A DNA stretch of 18,954 nt from Candidatus Heimdallarchaeota archaeon (GCA_016839875.1 JAEOTK010000262.1:1-18954), one strand, 5' to 3'. Numbered from the stretch's first letter, positions 1 to 8,393 are shown. Numbers and translations are program-made. The notes: generated by a model from the letters alone, not told the origin.

Positions 1-813
1 AGCATAATTTTGTAACCAATTGAATTTTGGTAATTCACCTCTCGTAATATTATATGATGTGAAGGAAAGGATAACTCCATAGATTATAGGATATATCTCA
101 AGAAGAACAAGAGCAAATAAGGCCGGAAAAATAAACAGGTAAGCTATTCTATTAAAAGGAACGTCTTTCTTTGCAAAGAAGTAGAAAATAACAATGAAAA
201 CAACAACAATGAAAAGCAATGATAGTACAGTAGCCCTTCTCGAGTAATTAACAGAATCTTCGTCACTCAATTGTGTTGTAATTCTTGTAGAGTTCCAGAA
301 TAATTCTTCCGATAATGAATATATCACTAGATTTTCATTTTCCAAAATTAAAGATGAATTTGAAAGATATAGCAAGAAAGTGTAATTAGATGAAGGCTGC
401 AATCCAGTAATTTCTATTTGAACAGTCTCTGCGGAGCTCTCAATCACATAGGACGAAAAATTCGATGTATGTATTTTTTGAGCTAAACTTACGGAATTAT
501 CTACGCTGTAATTAACCAATGAAAAACTACTTACTGAACATTCAATAGAATCATTAAATAAAATCATTGTCCAGGTGTTTTCATCTTCAGATTGATTACC
601 TAATACTGATACTCTAACACTATTAAAACTATGAATTGAAGGAATTGTCCAATTCAAAGTTATTGAACGATCTTGAATCTCACTGATTTCCGCTTCTCCA
701 ACTTGCGAAGAAACAAGAATTGTGTTAAGATTGTTATTAAGCAAATTCAATGCTAGAAATATGATTAGCAATGCTATGCAATAGAAAATAGATTTTCGAT
801 TTATTTTAAACAT
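1..813 (-). CDS. Carbohydrate-type ABC importer permease, MalF/UgpA-like, with extracellular FN3-like domain (C-terminus outside window)
   Basis: The reading frame stays open from the ATG at 813 to base 1 (271 codons seen, C-terminus missing). Residues about 9-27 form a first membrane segment. Residues about 40-190 are polar with many N-x-S/T sequons and look like a fibronectin type III domain (ITLNW strand, then ITGLQPSSNYTFLLYL). Two more membrane segments follow at about 195-213 and 224-250. The segment with FPALFALVLLEIYPIIYG and then LSFTSYN is the usual start of sugar-permease subunits (binding-protein-dependent transport, inner membrane component). The missing part should hold the EAA loop that contacts the ATPase. 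The start lies 4 nt after the stop of the solute-binding protein gene, so they form one operon. The permease call rests on the last 50 residues visible; the extracellular domain is unusual for the family. The transported solute cannot be read from the sequence. Confidence 0.8.
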   Translation of the reverse strand, partial: MFKINRKSIFYCIALLIIFLALNLLNNNLNTILVSSQVGEAEISEIQDRSITLNWTIPSIHSFNSVRVSVLGNQSEDENTWTMILFNDSIECSVSSFSLVNYSVDNSVSLAQKIHTSNFSSYVIESSAETVQIEITGLQPSSNYTFLLYLSNSSLILENENLVIYSLSEELFWNSTRITTQLSDEDSVNYSRRATVLSLLFIVVVFIVIFYFFAKKDVPFNRIAYLFIFPALFALVLLEIYPIIYGVILSFTSYNITRGELPKFNWLQNYA

Positions 814-817
814 AGAA

Positions 818-2065
818 TCAACTTCCTGCATTAGCATTTATTCCAGCTTGGGCTTCATCCAAAGTAGTCTGGATATCTTCAAGATCAACTAGAATAAACT
901 GTAAAGCTGCTCTCATATAATCAGAGTAAATATTGTAAATGGGATCTAAAGGATGATATTGACTATATTCTATTTGCTCAATTTGCGGTTTTATTATTGG
1001 ATTATTTAAAATTGTTGGGGAGTTTATTAATTCCAGAAGTGTCGGTACTTTTTTCTCATCTTCAATTAGTTTCTCTTGTGTTTCCTTATTTGTAAGAAAT
1101 GATATAATATCATAACACAAACTCGAATTCTTTGCATCTTTTGAAATACCCCATCCTTTAATTTCAACCATTGGGGTTATTCTTTTATTGGTAGACGAAA
1201 TGAGAGGGAGAATTTCCATTCCATAATCTACTTCTAATGCATCTAGAGTTGGTGTATACCACCCACCATAGATTAACATAGCTCCTTTATCTGCAATAAA
1301 AGCTTGAGTAGCAGAGTTACTACTATCATCATAAAAAAGGCATCTGTGATAAAATTTCAAATCATAGATGAACTCCATGGCATCAACAGAAGTTGTATCA
1401 TTTACAACAATTCCATCATTTTGATAAAGAGGTCCATGTCCAAAACCATACTGAAAAGCTGGCCACATATAGGGTGATATCGAAGCCCATACTAAACCAT
1501 AGATTTTATTTTCTGCTGATCTATCTGTTAACTCAACTGCTGCATTAATAAGTTCAATATCTGTCCAGCTAGAATTTGGATAAGAGAGTCCTGCTTGGTC
1601 AAACATTTTTTTGTTGTAGTAAAGTAGAATTGAATCAAACCAGAGGGGTAATCCCCATAGTTCATTATCATAACTTAAACCATCAATTGATGAAGGAAGA
1701 AATTCTGCTTCTTTCTGTGGAGTAAGAAAAGGTGTTAATGGTTTAATATATTCTAGATCTGCTAGTTCTCCAAACCATGAACCTTTAGCAAGGAATATAT
1801 CTGGTGCTTCTCCAGTTTGAGCTACGCTGATATATTTATCTAACCATCCAGAAGATGGTTGTTCTTGTAGAACTATATTTGTTTCAGGATTAAGCATCTC
1901 ATATTCAAGAATTCTTTCTTCAATTGTTTGTATTCCTTCATATGTATACCAAATCACAATATCAGATTCATCAGTTCTATTGTAGAAACTAAAGAAGAAT
2001 ATAGGTACTACTATACCAATTATCAGGATGGTTACAAGAACAATTCTGAGATACTTAGAAACCAT
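818..2065 (-). CDS. ABC transporter solute-binding protein, family 1 (sugar type), membrane-anchored
   Basis: This is a 415-residue extracellular solute-binding protein of the MalE/UgpB type, which captures a solute outside the cell and hands it to the permease encoded downstream. Residues 7-28 are a hydrophobic N-terminal segment with no cysteine lipobox near its end, so it looks like an uncleaved signal anchor. The mature part begins with a strand (IVIWYTYEG) typical of family 1 binding proteins. About residues 130-160 have the family signature LWGLPLWFDSILLYYNKKMF, followed by AGL and a TW-like W-T-D-I element. Length is normal for the family. It is the first gene of a minus-strand operon, followed after 4 nt by the permease. 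TATA-like sequences lie upstream at 2075-2104. Aromatic residues are frequent (W, Y), which suits a carbohydrate ligand, but the ligand is not identifiable. Confidence 0.88.
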   Translation of the reverse strand: MVSKYLRIVLVTILIIGIVVPIFFFSFYNRTDESDIVIWYTYEGIQTIEERILEYEMLNPETNIVLQEQPSSGWLDKYISVAQTGEAPDIFLAKGSWFGELADLEYIKPLTPFLTPQKEAEFLPSSIDGLSYDNELWGLPLWFDSILLYYNKKMFDQAGLSYPNSSWTDIELINAAVELTDRSAENKIYGLVWASISPYMWPAFQYGFGHGPLYQNDGIVVNDTTSVDAMEFIYDLKFYHRCLFYDDSSNSATQAFIADKGAMLIYGGWYTPTLDALEVDYGMEILPLISSTNKRITPMVEIKGWGISKDAKNSSLCYDIISFLTNKETQEKLIEDEKKVPTLLELINSPTILNNPIIKPQIEQIEYSQYHPLDPIYNIYSDYMRAALQFILVDLEDIQTTLDEAQAGINANAGS

Positions 2066-2074
2066 TGGTTGAAC

Positions 2075-2104
2075 CTTATAAGAAAATCCTCTTCTTATGT
2101 ATTT
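2075..2104 (-). promoter_or_regulatory. Probable promoter of the importer operon (TATA-like)
   Basis: Two A/T-rich TATA-like elements lie before the ATG at 2065, read on the minus strand: AATACATAAG around 2092-2102 and CTTATAAG at 2075-2082. The upstream one is about 34 nt from the ATG and would give a leader of under 10 nt. The nearer one would place the transcript start inside the ORF, so the upstream one is preferred. Inferred from spacing only. Confidence 0.3.
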
Positions 2105-2148
2105 TGGATTGCATGCACAAGAACCTACTTTTCATGCTCATTGAAAAT

Positions 2149-2157
2149 ACTTAAAAT
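2149..2157 (+). promoter_or_regulatory. TATA-like element upstream of the tandem SUOX-fold gene
   Basis: ACTTAAAAT is centred about 31 nt before the ATG at 2184, which predicts a near-leaderless transcript for an archaeal promoter. No Shine-Dalgarno site is visible before that ATG. This supports ATG 2184 over the in-frame TTG at 2178. Confidence 0.35.
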
Positions 2158-2183
2158 CAAGATGAATAGATGACCGATTGATA

Positions 2184-3203
2184 ATGAGTACACGAAAACA
2201 AATGATATTAAAACATAGAGCTGTTGTGATTGGTTCTATTGTAATTGTACTCTCCGTAGGTACAATAATTGGTGTGTACTTTGGTATTTTCTATAATAGA
2301 CAACCAGAAGATGTTATTCTAACAATTCAAGGGATATCCTCAACAAACGGTTATACTATGACAGATCTAATGGAGCTTGAAGCAATTGAGGGATATGGAG
2401 GGTATAAGAGATCTACAGGTACTATTGTAGGACCACTTAAGTGTAAAGGTGTTTCTCTCAATTTACTTCTAGAACAAGTAGGAGGAATATCTTCAAATGA
2501 AGACCTGGAAGTTATTTCGAGTGATGGGTGGAAAGTAACTTACACTGCACAAATGTTAAGTGGAAGTGTTCTTGCTTATGATAATACAACTGGGGAAAAT
2601 TTGGGTGCAGACGAATTTCAAATTATATTAGCATATGAAATAGATGGAACAAAGATACTAAGTGATGATGGACCACTTAGGTTGTCATTTATCTCAGAAT
2701 ACGGATACTTAACAGATGGTAATCTCTGGGCAAAAAAAGTAGAAACAATGAAAATAAAATCTGCATTGTCTATGTGGTCAGTGAATCTATATGGTATAAC
2801 AAATGACAGCATTGATAGATTATCTTTTGAAGCTGCAATGTATTCTGGTGAAGAAAATCATAGTGTCTTCTTTGCTTTACTAGAGGAAATTAGAAATAAT
2901 ACTTATCAAGGAATTCCTCTTTGGAGTATAATCTCTATTATAGATGGTGAGCTTGAAGGTAGCACTCACTATTCTTTCAATGACACTCTAGCCTCAATGG
3001 GGTATGATATTATCTTGAAAAACTCTGAGGAGCAGATTGTTCTTAATAGCATTGATATCGCTAGAAACAATAGCTACATCTTAGCAGCCAAGAAAAACTC
3101 AATCTTTCTAGAAGGTAATGAAGCACCGTTGAGGATTGTTGGTTCTGCTCTTACTAGCTCTCAAATGATTTCTGGTATTTTAGAAATCTGGTTGGATTTT
3201 TGA
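2184..3203 (+). CDS. Membrane-anchored protein with two tandem sulfite-oxidase-fold (molybdopterin oxidoreductase-like) domains
   Basis: The protein has 339 residues from the ATG at 2184; an in-frame TTG at 2178 would add two. Residues 13-35 are a membrane anchor and the rest is predicted outside the cell. Residues about 42-191 resemble the short extracellular form of the oxidoreductase molybdopterin-binding (SUOX) fold: GPLKCKGVSLNLLLEQVGG, then a strand pair with SSDGWKVTY, then ILAYEIDG and DDGPLRLSF. Residues about 197-339 repeat the same order in decayed form: TYQGIPLWSII, YDIILKNSEEQIV, YILAAKKN, and NEAPLRIVG. In true sulfite oxidases a conserved cysteine in a CxGN-type motif binds molybdenum. 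No such motif is seen here; the one cysteine of copy 1 (residue 87) sits at a different place, next to the GV-L segment. A cofactor-free ligand-binding or structural role is therefore plausible. It stands divergently from the importer operon. Confidence 0.65.
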   Translation: MSTRKQMILKHRAVVIGSIVIVLSVGTIIGVYFGIFYNRQPEDVILTIQGISSTNGYTMTDLMELEAIEGYGGYKRSTGTIVGPLKCKGVSLNLLLEQVGGISSNEDLEVISSDGWKVTYTAQMLSGSVLAYDNTTGENLGADEFQIILAYEIDGTKILSDDGPLRLSFISEYGYLTDGNLWAKKVETMKIKSALSMWSVNLYGITNDSIDRLSFEAAMYSGEENHSVFFALLEEIRNNTYQGIPLWSIISIIDGELEGSTHYSFNDTLASMGYDIILKNSEEQIVLNSIDIARNNSYILAAKKNSIFLEGNEAPLRIVGSALTSSQMISGILEIWLDF

Positions 3204-3315
3204 TTATTCCAAATTAATTAACTTAAATATACAAATCTATGTTTCTACAAAAAGATAAAGTTAATAATATTGCATCAAAGAATCGAATAAGACTTCAACT
3301 CAAAACCTTATATGG

Positions 3316-3324
3316 TTTATATAA
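3316..3324 (+). promoter_or_regulatory. TATA-like element before the ABC exporter operon
   Basis: TTTATATAA is centred about 40 nt before the ATG at 3360 and just after the upstream in-frame ATG at 3312. If used, transcription would begin near 3346, excluding the 3312 start. A second TATA-like run, ACTTAAATAT at 3221-3230, lies farther upstream and is an alternative. Confidence 0.35.
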
Positions 3325-3343
3325 TCAATGATAGTATATTTAT

Positions 3344-3348
3344 AGGAG
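3344..3348 (+). promoter_or_regulatory. Shine-Dalgarno site selecting ATG 3360
   Basis: AGGAG lies 11 nt before the ATG at 3360. The longer in-frame ATG at 3312 has no comparable site and would add 16 unremarkable residues. This favours 3360 as the start of the first half-transporter. Confidence 0.45.
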
Positions 3349-3359
3349 AAATCTGGAAA

Positions 3360-5204
3360 ATGGCTACTACCACAGATTCTGGAATTAGTTCAGGTGAATT
3401 CTATGATCCTATAATGGATAGATATAATAAAAAAAACCATATTAAGTGGATAATTAGCCATATAACTGCGTATAAAGGTCTTTTATTTGCTTTCTTTGCC
3501 TTATCAACTGTATCAATCGCTATCAGTACAATAAATCCCATACTCATGGGAAATTATTTAGTGAACGAGATAATAGCATCAAATTGGAGTCAAGTTAGAA
3601 TATTTGCATTTATAATTCTAGGTTTAACAATTCTCAATGGCTTGATTGGTTTTGCGAATAGCATAGTAATAGAGATAACATCTCAAAAAGTAGAGAGAGA
3701 TATTAGAGACGAATATTATGCCTCAATGCTTTCAAAAAGTATGACTTTTCATGATACTGTGAAAGCTGGAGATGTAATGGCAAGAGCTACATTCGACACA
3801 CGTATGGTCAATTATTTGGTAAATCCTTGTATGCATTTACTATACCTTGCACTTGTTCAGATACTCTTTGCTATGGGTGGTATGCTCTTCATTGATCCTT
3901 TCTGGAAAGGCATTCCTGTTCTGTTACTTATTCCAGTAACAATAGCTCTTCCAATATTTTTTCTAGCTAGAAGATTTTTCAAATCAGTAGGACCAATTTC
4001 GATGAAGATACAAGATTCTTATTCAGATTTATCTTCATATTTACAAGAAAAATTGTTAGGGATTAGCGTTGTAAAAACATTCGCACGAGATAATTATGAA
4101 AGGTTTCTATTCCAAGAAAAGAACGATAAATTGTCAGATCAAATTATAAAACGGGGACGATTACGGTCAAGATACTTTCCTGCACTGATAGTAGGGATAA
4201 GTGTAGGGTTCTCCATAGTATATGGAGTGATTTTGATACAAGCTGGGATATTTAATATTGGACAATTATTTTCCTATGTAATGTTAATTTCAAATTTCTT
4301 TTTCCCAGTGTGGGTTCTATCATGGAGTCTAGTTCTAACTCAAATGGGAATAGCTGGAGCAAAAAGAATAATCAGTATTCTTAACAAAAAGACAGTGCTA
4401 CCATTAACAAGTAATCCATTAGAACTAGAGAAAATTACTGGAAAAATTACTTTCAAGGATGTAGGTTTCTCTTATGATGGCACAAACAAAGTTATCAAAA
4501 ACGTATCTTTTGAAGTTCCAGCTGGGTGTCGTGTAGCTATAGTAGGAGCTGCAGGTTCTGGCAAAACAACAATTATGAAACTGTTAACAAGATTATATGA
4601 TGTTGAAAGTGGACAAATTCTATTGGATGGAGAAGATATCAAAGAATTAACACTTGAGCAAATAAGAAAAAGTATTGGTGTTATAGAACAAGATGTTGTT
4701 CTTTTCTCAGGATCTGTTAAACAAAATATCGCTTATGGTAATCCTGATGCTACAGAAGAGCAAATAATAGAAGCTGCAGAGATGGCTCAAGCTCATGATT
4801 TCATAATGAATTTCGATAAACAATATGAAACTAAAGTAGGTGAAAGAGGGATGACATTGAGCGGTGGTCAAAAACAACGGGTTGCAATCGCTAGAATGAT
4901 ATTATCAGATCCTGAAGTTTTGGTGTTTGATGACGCTACCTCTAGTGTAGACAGCGAAACAGAAGATGAAATTCAAACAGCTATAAATAGGGTTCTGCAA
5001 AATAGAACAAGTTTCGTGATAACCCATAGGTTGAGCACAATTAGACATTCTGACCTAATCATAGTAATGAAGCAAGGATCTGTTATAGCTATAGGTAAAC
5101 ATGAAGAATTGTTGAAGACATCAATTGATTATTGGCGAGTCTTCGCTAGATTTTCAGAGATAAGAGATAAGTTTGAAAAACCAATTGAAGCGGAGGGGGA
5201 CTAA
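3360..5204 (+). CDS. ABC exporter half-transporter, degenerate-site subunit of a heterodimer
   Basis: This 614-residue protein (630 if ATG 3312 is used) has an N-terminal six-helix exporter membrane domain (residues about 35-335) followed by a nucleotide-binding domain. In the latter, Walker A is GAAGSGKTT (396-404), the Q-loop is VIEQDVVLFSG, the signature is LSGGQKQR (500-507), and the switch histidine is H556. Walker B reads VLVFDDATSSVD: the catalytic glutamate after the Walker B aspartate is replaced by aspartate (D525). This substitution marks the degenerate ATP site of heterodimeric multidrug or lipid exporters such as the TM287/288 type. The gene ends 1 nt before the start of the second half-transporter, so the two are cotranscribed and most likely pair. 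Substrate is unknown; drugs, lipids or peptides are all possible for this family. Confidence 0.93.
   Translation: MATTTDSGISSGEFYDPIMDRYNKKNHIKWIISHITAYKGLLFAFFALSTVSIAISTINPILMGNYLVNEIIASNWSQVRIFAFIILGLTILNGLIGFANSIVIEITSQKVERDIRDEYYASMLSKSMTFHDTVKAGDVMARATFDTRMVNYLVNPCMHLLYLALVQILFAMGGMLFIDPFWKGIPVLLLIPVTIALPIFFLARRFFKSVGPISMKIQDSYSDLSSYLQEKLLGISVVKTFARDNYERFLFQEKNDKLSDQIIKRGRLRSRYFPALIVGISVGFSIVYGVILIQAGIFNIGQLFSYVMLISNFFFPVWVLSWSLVLTQMGIAGAKRIISILNKKTVLPLTSNPLELEKITGKITFKDVGFSYDGTNKVIKNVSFEVPAGCRVAIVGAAGSGKTTIMKLLTRLYDVESGQILLDGEDIKELTLEQIRKSIGVIEQDVVLFSGSVKQNIAYGNPDATEEQIIEAAEMAQAHDFIMNFDKQYETKVGERGMTLSGGQKQRVAIARMILSDPEVLVFDDATSSVDSETEDEIQTAINRVLQNRTSFVITHRLSTIRHSDLIIVMKQGSVIAIGKHEELLKTSIDYWRVFARFSEIRDKFEKPIEAEGD
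5191..5198 (+). promoter_or_regulatory. Strong Shine-Dalgarno site for the second exporter subunit
   Basis: GGAGGGGG sits inside the last codons of the upstream gene, about 7 nt before the ATG at 5206. It decides that start over an in-frame TTG at 5173, which would overlap the first gene by 32 nt. Confidence 0.75.
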
Positions 5205-5205
5205 T

Positions 5206-7023
5206 ATGGGATTCATAGACGATATACCAGATGAGACATATGATCGAAAATATGGTGATTTTTACCTATTTAAGAGATTATTCACTTATATGGGACAGAA
5301 AGACCTTCCAACCTTCACAAAACTAATCCTATGGTTGTTTATTACTACTGGATCTAATATTGGAATTCCATATCTTATTAAATTTGTAATCGAATTGATT
5401 GAAGCAGGTAGGATTGATTATCTTATTTATATCTTATCGGTCTTCGTAGCAGTTTTCTATGCTATAAACTGGTTAGGACAATATCGAAGTATGTATCTCT
5501 TAGCTACTCTTTCTGGTAATATGCTTAGAGAAGTTAGAAAGGATTGCTATGATACTCTTCTTCTTCAAGATATGGCTTTCTATGATGAAAATAAAAGTGG
5601 AAAACTAGTAAGTAGAGTAACTTCTGATACCGATACCATTGGAAACATGGTTCAGATTACAACTTCATTTATGATTAATATCCTTGTTATGATTATTATC
5701 CTAGTACTCCTTCTCGTTACCGATTATCTCTTAGCACTAATTGCAATAGCAGTTCTTCCACCACTATTTGCAGTAGCTATGGGCGCAAGAATAATTGCAA
5801 GATCTACTTCAAAGAAGTGGAGGAAAACGATAGCAATTCTTAACGCCAATGTTGCGGAATCAATTTCAGGAATTGAAGTAACTAAGTCTTTCAGCCAAGA
5901 GAAAGAAGGTTTTACAAGATTCAAAGAAATCAATATGAATAATTATAGAGCTGCATACAACAGAGCTATTGGAATTAGTCTTTATTTCCCATTTGTTGAA
6001 ATGCTGTTTGGAATTGGAACTTTTCTTATTCTCTATTATGGTGGATATTGGTCTTTAGTAACAGCAAGAATAGATATAGCAACTCTTATCTTCTTCATCT
6101 TAATGCTGAATCGATTCTTCTTCCCTCTCATGCAAATCACACAATTTTTCAATCAGTTTGAAGCAGGATTAGCAGCTGTTGAAAGGATTTTTAGCTTGAT
6201 GGATAGTGAGCCTCAGGTTAAAGAAGACCCATTTCCAATATCTGTTAAAGAGATTGAAGGAAGAATAGATTTCAAGAAAATGACATTCTTCTATCTTCCA
6301 AACGAACCTTTGTACACCGATTTTGATCTAACTATACCTGCTGGAGAGACATGTGCAATAGTTGGAAAAACTGGGGGAGGTAAAACAACCTTAGTATCTC
6401 TATTGACAAGATTTTACGATGTGAAGGATGGATTAATTTCTATTGATGGTGATGATATAAGAAAGCTTAAACTCAATGATTACAGAAACCAGATTGGTAT
6501 AGTTTTACAAGACAATATTCTGTTCTCTGGTACAATTGAAGATAATATCAGATATGGAAAACTAGATGCTACAAGAGAAGAGATTATTGCTGCAGCTAAT
6601 GCTGTATATGCATCAGAGTTTATCAATACGCTCCCACGTGGTTTAGAAACCGAAGTGGGGGAGAAAGGAACCAAATTATCTGAAGGACAAAAGCAATTGG
6701 TTGCATTTGCTAGAGCACTTCTATCAGATCCAAAAATCCTAATCCTTGACGAAGCTACAAGTGCTATTGATGCTTATACTGAATCCTTAATTCAAGAAGG
6801 ACTCAAAGTTTTGCTCAAAGATAGAACAGCTATTGTGATAGCTCATCGGTTAACCACGGTCGAAAATGCAGATAGAATCATTCTAATTGATGATGCAAAA
6901 ATCCAAGAAGAAGGAACACATCAAGATTTGATGAAACAAAAAGGGAAATATTGGCTGTTATTTAATATGTACTTTAGGCATCAATCGCTTGATTATGTAG
7001 AGCAAGCAACCAAATTGGTTTAG
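5206..7023 (+). CDS. ABC exporter half-transporter, catalytic-site subunit of a heterodimer
   Basis: This is a 605-residue partner of the upstream half-transporter. A six-helix membrane domain spans about residues 35-330. The nucleotide-binding domain has Walker A GKTGGGKTT (387-395), Q-loop VLQDNILFSGT, signature LSEGQKQL (491-498), Walker B ILILDE with an intact catalytic glutamate E516, and switch histidine H547. The signature is LSEGQ rather than LSGGQ. In a head-to-tail dimer this altered signature faces the Walker A and degenerate Walker B of the first subunit. The two deviations therefore fall in the same composite ATP site, as known for asymmetric exporters. The other composite site (Walker A/B here, LSGGQ of the partner) is intact. 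The start is fixed by the GGAGGGGG site. The gene ends 2 nt from the convergent transglutaminase-like gene. Confidence 0.93.
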   Translation: MGFIDDIPDETYDRKYGDFYLFKRLFTYMGQKDLPTFTKLILWLFITTGSNIGIPYLIKFVIELIEAGRIDYLIYILSVFVAVFYAINWLGQYRSMYLLATLSGNMLREVRKDCYDTLLLQDMAFYDENKSGKLVSRVTSDTDTIGNMVQITTSFMINILVMIIILVLLLVTDYLLALIAIAVLPPLFAVAMGARIIARSTSKKWRKTIAILNANVAESISGIEVTKSFSQEKEGFTRFKEINMNNYRAAYNRAIGISLYFPFVEMLFGIGTFLILYYGGYWSLVTARIDIATLIFFILMLNRFFFPLMQITQFFNQFEAGLAAVERIFSLMDSEPQVKEDPFPISVKEIEGRIDFKKMTFFYLPNEPLYTDFDLTIPAGETCAIVGKTGGGKTTLVSLLTRFYDVKDGLISIDGDDIRKLKLNDYRNQIGIVLQDNILFSGTIEDNIRYGKLDATREEIIAAANAVYASEFINTLPRGLETEVGEKGTKLSEGQKQLVAFARALLSDPKILILDEATSAIDAYTESLIQEGLKVLLKDRTAIVIAHRLTTVENADRIILIDDAKIQEEGTHQDLMKQKGKYWLLFNMYFRHQSLDYVEQATKLV

Positions 7024-7025
7024 AT

Positions 7026-8363
7026 TCATTTTATTTTCTTTCTAAAATAAGTCATTACGAATAATGGTAATATCAACAGTATAATTGAGATTACCAAATT
7101 TCTAGAAATGAAATTTGATGTTTCCGGTATAGAATTCGTTGCATTATCATCAATTTGTAGATAAACTTCGTAAGAATCTTCTAAACTATCTACGAAATCA
7201 TTGAATCTACCTGCCTTGTAATGTTCAACTGCTTCTTCTTGAGAAAGAACGGCCTGATTGTATTGTTCATTGCCTATTTCTGTTAAACCTAAATCCAAAC
7301 ACCGTATTTGTTCTCCCCAGATCTCTTTGGATAGATTCAAGATATGCTCAAAATTTTCCGAAGTTGTGTCTGCTACATAACGTGTAAGTTTACTTGAATC
7401 ATAATCTATTCCCCACAGTATCTCTGGATTGGTTTTTCCATCATACCATATATATCCATCACTCGGATGAAAACCATTTACCATGTTGGAAGAACTTTCA
7501 TCTTCTGGTGTTGCATAATAAGTAATAACGTTACGAAAGTATTCTAGAGGGGTTACTCCAGCTGTAGATTCTAATCGAATCCATCCGTAAGGATGCGCGT
7601 AAAACTCATTTAGAAAATGTGGGGAGGGTCCTTCTAAAATGACTCTAGCTGGAATACCAAGAGCTCGTAGAAATGCCGATGCAAGGTTTGATTTACCCAC
7701 ACAATTGGCTGTTCCTCTGTTTAAAGTTGAAAGAGCATCTTGAGGGCCATCTGTTAAAGTTGTAAGATTATTACGAGTATAATCAGCTATACTTGCAGCT
7801 ATATCAAGAACATCTGTCAAATTATCAATTATGTTCTGTGCTTCGTTAATTATATCTGGATGATCAGCTTGTATGAATTCTGTTGAAGAAATATATGGCT
7901 GAATTTCCTCTGGCAAATCTAGTGTAGCGGTTTGTTCTAGAGTTTCTGGTAAATCTTGATAGTTGTTATATTTTAAAATCCCAGAAGATGTCCAATAGAA
8001 ACTAATTATATCTGTAGTTTCTAGATCATCAAAAGATACTTCTAAAAGAGCATTAGTTCCCGGATAATTATCAACAACTCTGAAGTTGCTAATTTTTCCC
8101 CCAGTTTCATCTGTAACTTGTATAAAGAAAGGAGTTTGATTATCATAGGAAACAGGGATATGAAGATATATTTTAAATGGCCCTGCGTTTGGTGTAGGTG
8201 CTTGAACCAGAATACTTCCTTTAACAACAAACAAGCAACATCTCTGTTCCTCTGATTCTAGATCTATCAAGTTTTCTGCGACGATTATCTGATTTCTGGG
8301 AAGAATAGATACGCTCATCAAAATAATAAAGCAAAAACTAATAAATTTACTAACACCAGACAT
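7026..8363 (-). CDS. Surface-anchored transglutaminase-like protein
   Basis: This 445-residue protein has a signal or anchor segment at residues about 7-29 and a C-terminal membrane segment at about 422-439 ending in RKKIK, so the body is outside the cell. Residues about 50-160 are beta-rich. The transglutaminase-like core lies at about 180-275: NRGTANCVGKSNLASAFLRA carries the nucleophile C221, followed by LGIPARVI. HFLNEFY matches the HxWxE-type motif (H249), and GWIRLEST takes the place of the usual GW..D.T, so the third triad residue would be E265 rather than Asp. The family includes cysteine proteases, peptidases and transglutaminases; which activity applies is unknown. Residues about 330-410 are helical and precede the anchor. 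A TATA-like element at 8394-8401 suggests its own promoter. Confidence 0.8.
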   Translation of the reverse strand: MSGVSKFISFCFIILMSVSILPRNQIIVAENLIDLESEEQRCCLFVVKGSILVQAPTPNAGPFKIYLHIPVSYDNQTPFFIQVTDETGGKISNFRVVDNYPGTNALLEVSFDDLETTDIISFYWTSSGILKYNNYQDLPETLEQTATLDLPEEIQPYISSTEFIQADHPDIINEAQNIIDNLTDVLDIAASIADYTRNNLTTLTDGPQDALSTLNRGTANCVGKSNLASAFLRALGIPARVILEGPSPHFLNEFYAHPYGWIRLESTAGVTPLEYFRNVITYYATPEDESSSNMVNGFHPSDGYIWYDGKTNPEILWGIDYDSSKLTRYVADTTSENFEHILNLSKEIWGEQIRCLDLGLTEIGNEQYNQAVLSQEEAVEHYKAGRFNDFVDSLEDSYEVYLQIDDNATNSIPETSNFISRNLVISIILLILPLFVMTYFRKKIK

Positions 8364-8393
8364 TTCCTATCTCTTCCATTAAAATCTAAAGCA

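Noticed and set aside
1928..2173. 81-codon plus-strand ORF overlapping the start of the solute-binding protein gene
   Set aside because: It lies mostly antisense to a well-supported gene, has no recognisable family and spans the divergent promoter region.
7010..7021. Inverted repeat AACCAA/TTGGTT at the end of the exporter gene as a terminator
   Set aside because: The arms are 6 bp with a 1-nt centre, too tight for a hairpin, and lie within codons. Likely chance.
7031..7050. TTATTTT/AAAATAA inverted repeat with a 6-nt loop as a bidirectional terminator
   Set aside because: The stem has no G-C pair and encodes the lysine-rich tail of the transglutaminase-like protein. Not strong enough to call.
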